From: Metellina segmentata
Lineage: Eukaryota > Arthropoda > Arachnida > Araneae > Tetragnathidae
Direction of reading: 5' to 3'
NCBI GenBank assembly: GCA_947359465.1
Contig: OX375874.1
Location: 90,647,672 to 90,711,671 of the forward strand
Length of the DNA stretch: 64,000 nt
This document shows, one piece after another, positions 58,670 through 64,000 of the stretch. Each line of letters begins with the position of its first letter. Position 1 is the first letter of the stretch. The notes below the pieces were generated by a model that had not been told where the DNA came from, did no database searches, and saw nothing but the letters and a program-made list of their open reading frames with translations. A program made the translations under genes and the position numbers.

Positions 58670-58850
58670 TTATAGGCGGCGCATGTTCGATTCTTTCCTT
58701 GGTGTATTTCTCTCATCTGTGTCTGTAATCTAATTTCTCTCATCTGTGTGTAAAACATTCCTCGTGTGTGTGCGTTTTTTTAACGTCACCTGTCTTGTGT
58801 TTGGCGCAGCTTGGCCAAACATGGCCCTTGCGCTGTAAAACTTAAATAAC
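58670..58850 (+). repeat. SINE family 2, copy 3, 5'-truncated
   Basis: CATGTTCGATTCTTTCCTTG (B box region), TTGGTGTATTTCTCTCATCT and the tail GTTTGGCGCAGCTTGGCCAA with ACATGGCCCTTGCGCTGTAA match the copy at 33243-33470. Confidence 0.7.
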
Positions 58851-59082
58851 CAATTCATTACAAAATGTGCTCGAACTCAAACAATGTTTCAGGAACTTAC
58901 TCTTACACTTTTCAACCAGCTTGAGAACATTAATAAGGATTTCATAAGCGTATCCCCAGGTATAACTCGTCATTAAACCAACAGTAAACGACCTAGCACT
59001 ATTCTTAGTTATAAATAACCCACTTGAGTTTACTTAAATTCACCCTTAATTAATTTAATCTCCCTAAAAGTACTTCTTCGAA

Positions 59083-59150
59083 TTTGATTCCTAACCGCCG
59101 CCAGTACCCCGATGTGCTGCTCCAGTGCGACGTTAATTAAAATACCTATC
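59083..59150 (+). repeat. SINE family 1, tail fragment
   Basis: GCTGCTCCAGTGCGACGTTA followed by ATTAAAATACCTATCTACC is the family-1 3' end. Confidence 0.65.
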
Positions 59151-60345
59151 TACCTAATCTAATAGTACTTTGCTCTGGCATCCTCAAGAACCATCTCAAC
59201 CTCACCCTTAGAATGTCTGTCGTCTAAGTACCTGGATTTTATTAAGTCCTCCAACTGAAATGGAAGCAATATTTTCCATTGGTGTTATCTCCAAACGCAA
59301 ATCATCTCCAAGTCGAAACCTATTTAAAACTTTGTCAAAGACTCAAGATTCATTGGAGATGGAAGACCATCGGCCCTTGTTCTCTCAACTACTCTCATAC
59401 CCACAAGAAACCACAATACAACGTGCTGTTTTCCCTGCTTGACTTCTAGTCAGTTTTAGAGATGTTGACCAGTAGAATCCTTCTAAGGATTCTATCAATC
59501 AATAGATGTTTCTATTCTGTCATTATGTGTGGTGTGAGGTGAGAGCAATAGTACACCACTCGAAAATCTCGTGACACTCAGCGGGTTTAATGATTGGTGA
59601 ATCAAAACATTCGAAGATAAGAATTGCTATGGTGTGCATGTGTCAAAACAAGTACATAAAAATACTAGCTACTTTAATTTCGCCCAACCTCATAAAATAT
59701 GATCATTCTTACAAAAACTTTTGTTTCCGTATTGGTGTAACAACCTTTCATAATATCATAAAAGGAAAACGTCGATATGCAAAATATTATTTTCCTCCTA
59801 CCTTAACATGAAGCTGTACAATTACGCACACTTTTGATCTTGAGAAGTTTAGTTTCCAATTGTTCCCCCGTCTGCCATTTTATTATTCCAGTTTAAACTG
59901 GCTTATGATTTGCAGAAACCGAATCCCTCCGTGGTTCTAATATAAATGCCAATTTGATACTATCCTATGCGCCTGGCATTTCCCCTGAATAAAAAAAGTA
60001 CAAATTAAAATATCCCTACAAGGCCTGCAACAAAGCTCCGAGCTTCGGTTCAAGAAAGCAAAATTTGAATATTTGAAGAAGAATAGCGATCCAAAGTCAG
60101 AGCATCCATATTTATCAAAAACGGCTCCCCTATAATGACACGGGACATACATTTTTCATGAGCTCCCGGCCCCTATCCCTTTCCCAATAACAAGAGCCGT
60201 TTCCCTACAAAAGGAAACAATAATTATTTTCTCACAGGAGGAGTGAGACGTATAAAAGATGTTCCAGGGACGAGGCACTGCCGCAATTGGTGTCATAGGA
60301 TAGAATGTATGCAAATCGTTCGAATCATCTTTTTGTTCTGAGGGC
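59151..60345. other. No gene seen; one TATA-like box
   Basis: No supported frame or repeat. A good TATA-box string TATAAAAG lies at 60251-60258, just upstream of the tandem array; there is no coding sequence downstream to support a promoter call. Confidence 0.35.
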
Positions 60346-60350
60346 GTACA

Positions 60351-61330
60351 GAGAAGGAAGGTACACAACTCGATTCTTTTATATCTGTGTGCTTCTATTT
60401 GTCCATCGAATTTCTATCGTGTTTATTATTTGTTATTCATCGTATTGGTTAGTATTAGAATTCAGGAATTCGATAGTATTTTTGTGTTCTTTAGACAGAC
60501 TTTAGAGAACAAAGAATTTGGATAGGTTCTGTCGCTGTACACGTGGTGAATTCGGGTGGTAGAATTTTGTTGTACTTCCGATATGGCAAAACAGAATTTG
60601 ATTACGTTGAGAAACTTTTACTCAAGCTCAAATTATTATAGGACCACAAGCCATATATCTTGTTATGAGGTCGAAGAGAAGGAAGGTACACGACTCAATT
60701 CTTCTTATGTATTTGCGTGCTTCTATTTGTCCATCGAATTAATATCGTGTTTATTATTTGTTATTCTTCGTATTGGTTAGTATTAGAATTCAGGAATTCG
60801 ATAGTATTTTTGTGTTCTTTAGACAGATTTTAGAGAACAAAGGATTTGGATATGTTCTGTCGCTGTACACGTGGTGAATTCGGGTGGTAGAATTTTGTTG
60901 CACTTCCGATATGGCAAAACAGAATTTGATTGCGTTGAGAAACTTTTACTCAAGCTCAAATTATTATAGAACCACAAGCCATATATTTTGTTATGAGATC
61001 GAAGAGAAGGAAGGTACACGACTCATTTCTTCTTATGTATTTGCGTGCTTCTATTTGTCCATTGAATTAATATCGTGTTTACTATTTGTTATGCATTGTA
61101 TTGGTTGATATTAGAATTCAGGAATTAGACAGGGTTTTTTTTTGTGTTCTTTAGACTGTCTTTAGAGAATAAAGGAATTAAGAAGGGTTCTGTCTCTGTA
61201 CACGAGTTAAATTCGGGTGGTAGGATTTTGTTGAACTTACGAGGTGGCAAAATAGCGATTAACTACGTTGAGAAGCTTTTACTCAAGCTCAAATTGTTAC
61301 AGAGCCACAAACCATATGTGAAACTCTGTG
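60351..61330. repeat. Three-copy tandem repeat, ~326-bp units
   Basis: GAGAAGGAAGGTACAC marks starts at 60351, 60676 and 61004 (spacings 325 and 328). Units share TTCTATTTGTCCATCGAATT, GAATTCGGGTGGTAGAATTT and AAACTTTTACTCAAGCTCAA. The last unit is the most diverged and fades out near 61330. Frames of 60-114 codons inside are in different phases in different units and look fortuitous. Confidence 0.9.
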
Positions 61331-62055
61331 TGAAGCATCTAGATAAACAGACTAAAAATTTTTCATTCAAAAATCTACAGAATAATAGCGACTGGTTATC
61401 TGACCATAAGCATGGATATATTTATAACATAAAAACATCTATATTGTTTAAATCAAATCGAGCTACAATATCACTTTTGCCCAAATGAACAGTAACTAAG
61501 AAAATCCTTACACAATCTACCTACATCACTTCCATGCCTCTTATTTGCTCAGAACTGTCTATAATACGAAGTTAATCATATTTGAAACCTCACATCACCT
61601 CGTATGAGGCCACCATATTGCCTTCACACATGAAATACATATACTTTGACTAATCAGACTCTACAAAAAATAGGAATGCATAAAAATACCTATGAATTAA
61701 AATGTTGCATTTTTTTATTTATATGACCCCTTATAAAATAAATTACATGTCCAACATATATATCGCGTTGAAGAATCAGCTTAAAGGGTAAGACAAAACT
61801 AAATTGTAATGTACATAAATAGCATGTCTTAGTGGTTCACAAGAATTTATCAGTTCTGCAATATTCAGTCTTCTTTGCATGACTTCTAACCTATTTTGAT
61901 CTTTATGAACGAATAAAAAAATTTCAAGAATTTTATCAACCAATTGATTTGATTATTTAGCCATTTTATCTGTTTGGGTGAAAACAGCATATTATTTGAT
62001 AATCTCGTGACGTTCAGAGGTTTACAGAAAGTGTTTCAGGATTATACCACATGTA
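61331..62055. other. No gene seen
   Basis: AT-rich sequence without repeats or domains. Confidence 0.45.
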
Positions 62056-62059
62056 CATA

Positions 62060-63740
62060 ATTTAAGCACTTTTTCTAATTGAAAGTATGTTTCTGTGATA
62101 AATGTTCATAAAGTGACCACCTTACCAACATACCATCCGTTCTGAGTATGTTTTTACGACAAATAGTCATAAAGTAACCACCGTACCAACATAACCAACA
62201 TATCACCCGTTCTGAGTGTTTTCTATGATAAGTTGTCATAAATTAACCACCGAACCACCATAACCAACGTACCATCCGTTCTGAGTATGTTTTTACGACA
62301 AATAGTCTTAAGTAACCACCGTACCAACATAACCAACATATCGCCCATTCTGAGTGTTTTCTATCATAAATTGTCATAAATTAACCACCGAACCAACATA
62401 ACCAACATACCATCCGTTCTGAGTATGTTTTACGACAAATAGTCATAAAGTAACCACCGTACCAACATAACCAACATATCACCCGTTCTGAGTGTTTTCT
62501 ATCATAAGTTGTCATAAATTAACCACCGAACCACCATAACCAACGTACCATCCGTTATGAGTATGTTTTTACGACAAATAGTCTTAAGTAACCACCGTAC
62601 CAACATAACCAACATATCGCCCATTCTGAGTATGTTTTCTACCATAAATTGTCATAAATTAACCACCGAACCAACATAACCAACGCACCATCCGTTCTAA
62701 GAATGTTATCTGTGATTAATTCCTATAAAGTAACCACCGAACCAACATAACGTACCATCCGTTCTGAGTATGTTTTTAGGATAAATTGTCATAAAGTAAC
62801 CACCTAACCAACATAACCAACGTACCATCCCTTCTGAGTATGTTTTTACGACAAATAGTCTTAAGTAACCACCGTACCAACATAACCAACATATCGCCCA
62901 TTCTGAGTATGTTTTCTACCATAAATTGTCATAAATTAACCACCGAACCAACATAACCAACGCACCATCCGTTCTAAGAATGTTATCTGTGATTAATTCC
63001 TATAAAGTAACCACCGAACCAACATAACGTACCATCCGTTCTGGGTATGTTTTTATGGTAAATTGTCATAAATTAACCACCGAACCAACATAACAAACAT
63101 CCTGTGTATGTTTCTATGATAAATTACCATAAAGGAACCACCTAACCAACATAACCAACGTACCATCCGTTCTGAGTATGTTTTTATGACAAATAGTCAT
63201 AAAGTAACCACCGTACCAACATAACCAACATATCACCCATTCTGAGTTTGTTTTCTATGATAAATTGTCATAAATTAACCACCGAACCAACATAACCAAC
63301 GTACCATCCGTTCTGCGTATGTTTTTATGATAAATTGTCATAAATTAACCACCGAACCAGCATAACAAACATCCTGTGTATGTTTCTATGATAAATTCCC
63401 ATAAAGTAACCACCTAACCAACATAACCAACGTACCATCCGTTCTGAGTATGAATTTCAATGATAAATTGTCATAAATTGACCACCGAACCAACATAACC
63501 AACGTACCATCCGTTCTAAGAATGTTTTCTGTGATTAATTCCTATAAAGTAACCACCAAACCAACATAACCAACGTACCATCCGTTCTGAGTATGTTTTT
63601 ATGATAAATTGTCTTAAAGTAACCAGCGTACCAACATAACCAACGTACCACTCATTCTATTTCTATGATAAATTGCTATAAAGTAACCACCTAACCAACG
63701 TACCATCCTTTCTGAATATGTTTCTATGATAAATTGTCAT
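62060..63740. repeat. ~70-bp minisatellite, about 24 units, with 4-unit higher-order period
   Basis: Unit theme: TTTTATGATAAATTGTCATA, AAGTAACCACCGAACCAACA, TAACCAACGTACCATCCGTT, CTGAGTATG. A variant, ACGACAAATAGTCTTAAG, recurs at 62295, 62571 and 62848, spaced 276-277 bp (four units). Units differ from each other more than the four-unit blocks do. No coding capacity. Confidence 0.95.
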
Positions 63741-64000
63741 AAAGGGACTACCGCATTAAAATTACCAACAAATCATCCATTTTAAAGTCACATGGTAGAA
63801 CATTTCATCTTTTTCAATGTTCTCATTTCTTATGTTCGATTCTTTCAATATCGTTCGAATGAAGGACTCCAACGTCTTCGTCAGAAAGAACGTTGAGCAA
63901 ATCCCAATCTGACTTTAAGCTTTCGAATATTTTTTTCCCCATTTAGGATTACTGCATCGAATTTTTCTGACGTTATCGATTTAAATCTTTATGCCCACTC
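63741..64000. other. No gene seen
   Basis: Window end; no supported feature. Confidence 0.4.

Noticed and set aside
62060..63740. Regularly spaced repeats resembling a CRISPR-like array
   Set aside because: The whole ~70-bp unit repeats with no unique spacers; this is an animal-type minisatellite.

Overview
This window reads as AT-rich, repeat-dense, non-genic DNA from an animal nuclear genome. I found no host protein-coding gene, rRNA or free-standing tRNA gene that I can support. The open frames are short and unspliced. The few that resemble known proteins are pieces of transposases, broken by stops, frameshifts and internal deletions. The mixture of Tc1/mariner (several DD34E-like lineages, two mariner copies and a DD41D rosa-like copy), hAT, PIF/Harbinger, Tigger/pogo, Helitrons and tRNA-headed SINEs fits an arthropod. 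A spider or other arachnid is my best guess from remembered resemblance of the Tc1/mariner proteins; the sequence alone does not prove it.

Layout. 1-6.6 kb: 3' half of a Tc1-like element abutting a (TA)n tract, a SINE, two copies of a ~0.3-0.56 kb Tc1 deletion derivative, a second Tc1 lineage, and a 649-bp hAT element. 6.7-12.5 kb: mariner remnant, a 608-bp Helitron, a third Tc1 lineage abutting a ZBED-like hAT pseudogene, and more copies of the Tc1 derivative. 14.9-21.6 kb: a 0.68-kb foldback element, a 167-bp satellite array split by a 562-bp hAT element, and a 755-bp hAT element carrying a transposase fragment. 24-37 kb: another Tc1 derivative, a 144-bp tandem repeat, two related Helitrons, SINEs of two families and a 252-bp MITE. 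38-42.3 kb: PIF/Harbinger pieces, a (TA)n tract abutting an 873-bp mariner derivative, a Tc1 deletion derivative and a 49-bp near-perfect palindrome. 44-47.4 kb: a small CpG-rich cluster of regulatory-type motifs, a second MITE copy and a long degenerate minisatellite. 48-55.4 kb: a Tigger fragment and three copies of an unclassified dispersed repeat (called X here), one interrupted by the rosa-like element and by a 908-bp mariner. 55.5-64 kb: SINEs, two three-copy tandem arrays (~360-380 bp and ~326 bp) and a ~70-bp minisatellite with a four-unit higher-order period.

The window is best read as layers of insertion. Four insertions have target duplications readable to the base: 8 bp for three hAT elements and TA for the mariner at 54352-55259. 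Three hosts can be recognised on both sides of an insertion: the satellite, X copy 3 and a dispersed repeat near 24 kb. Almost every DNA transposon here is an internal deletion derivative that lost part of the catalytic triad, so any movement must have been driven in trans. I see no convincing novel functional system. The strongest leads are the insertion stratigraphy, the amplified Tc1 derivative with a shared deletion junction, the foldback element, repeat X with its perfect RFX-type palindrome, and the regulatory-motif cluster near 44.1 kb.
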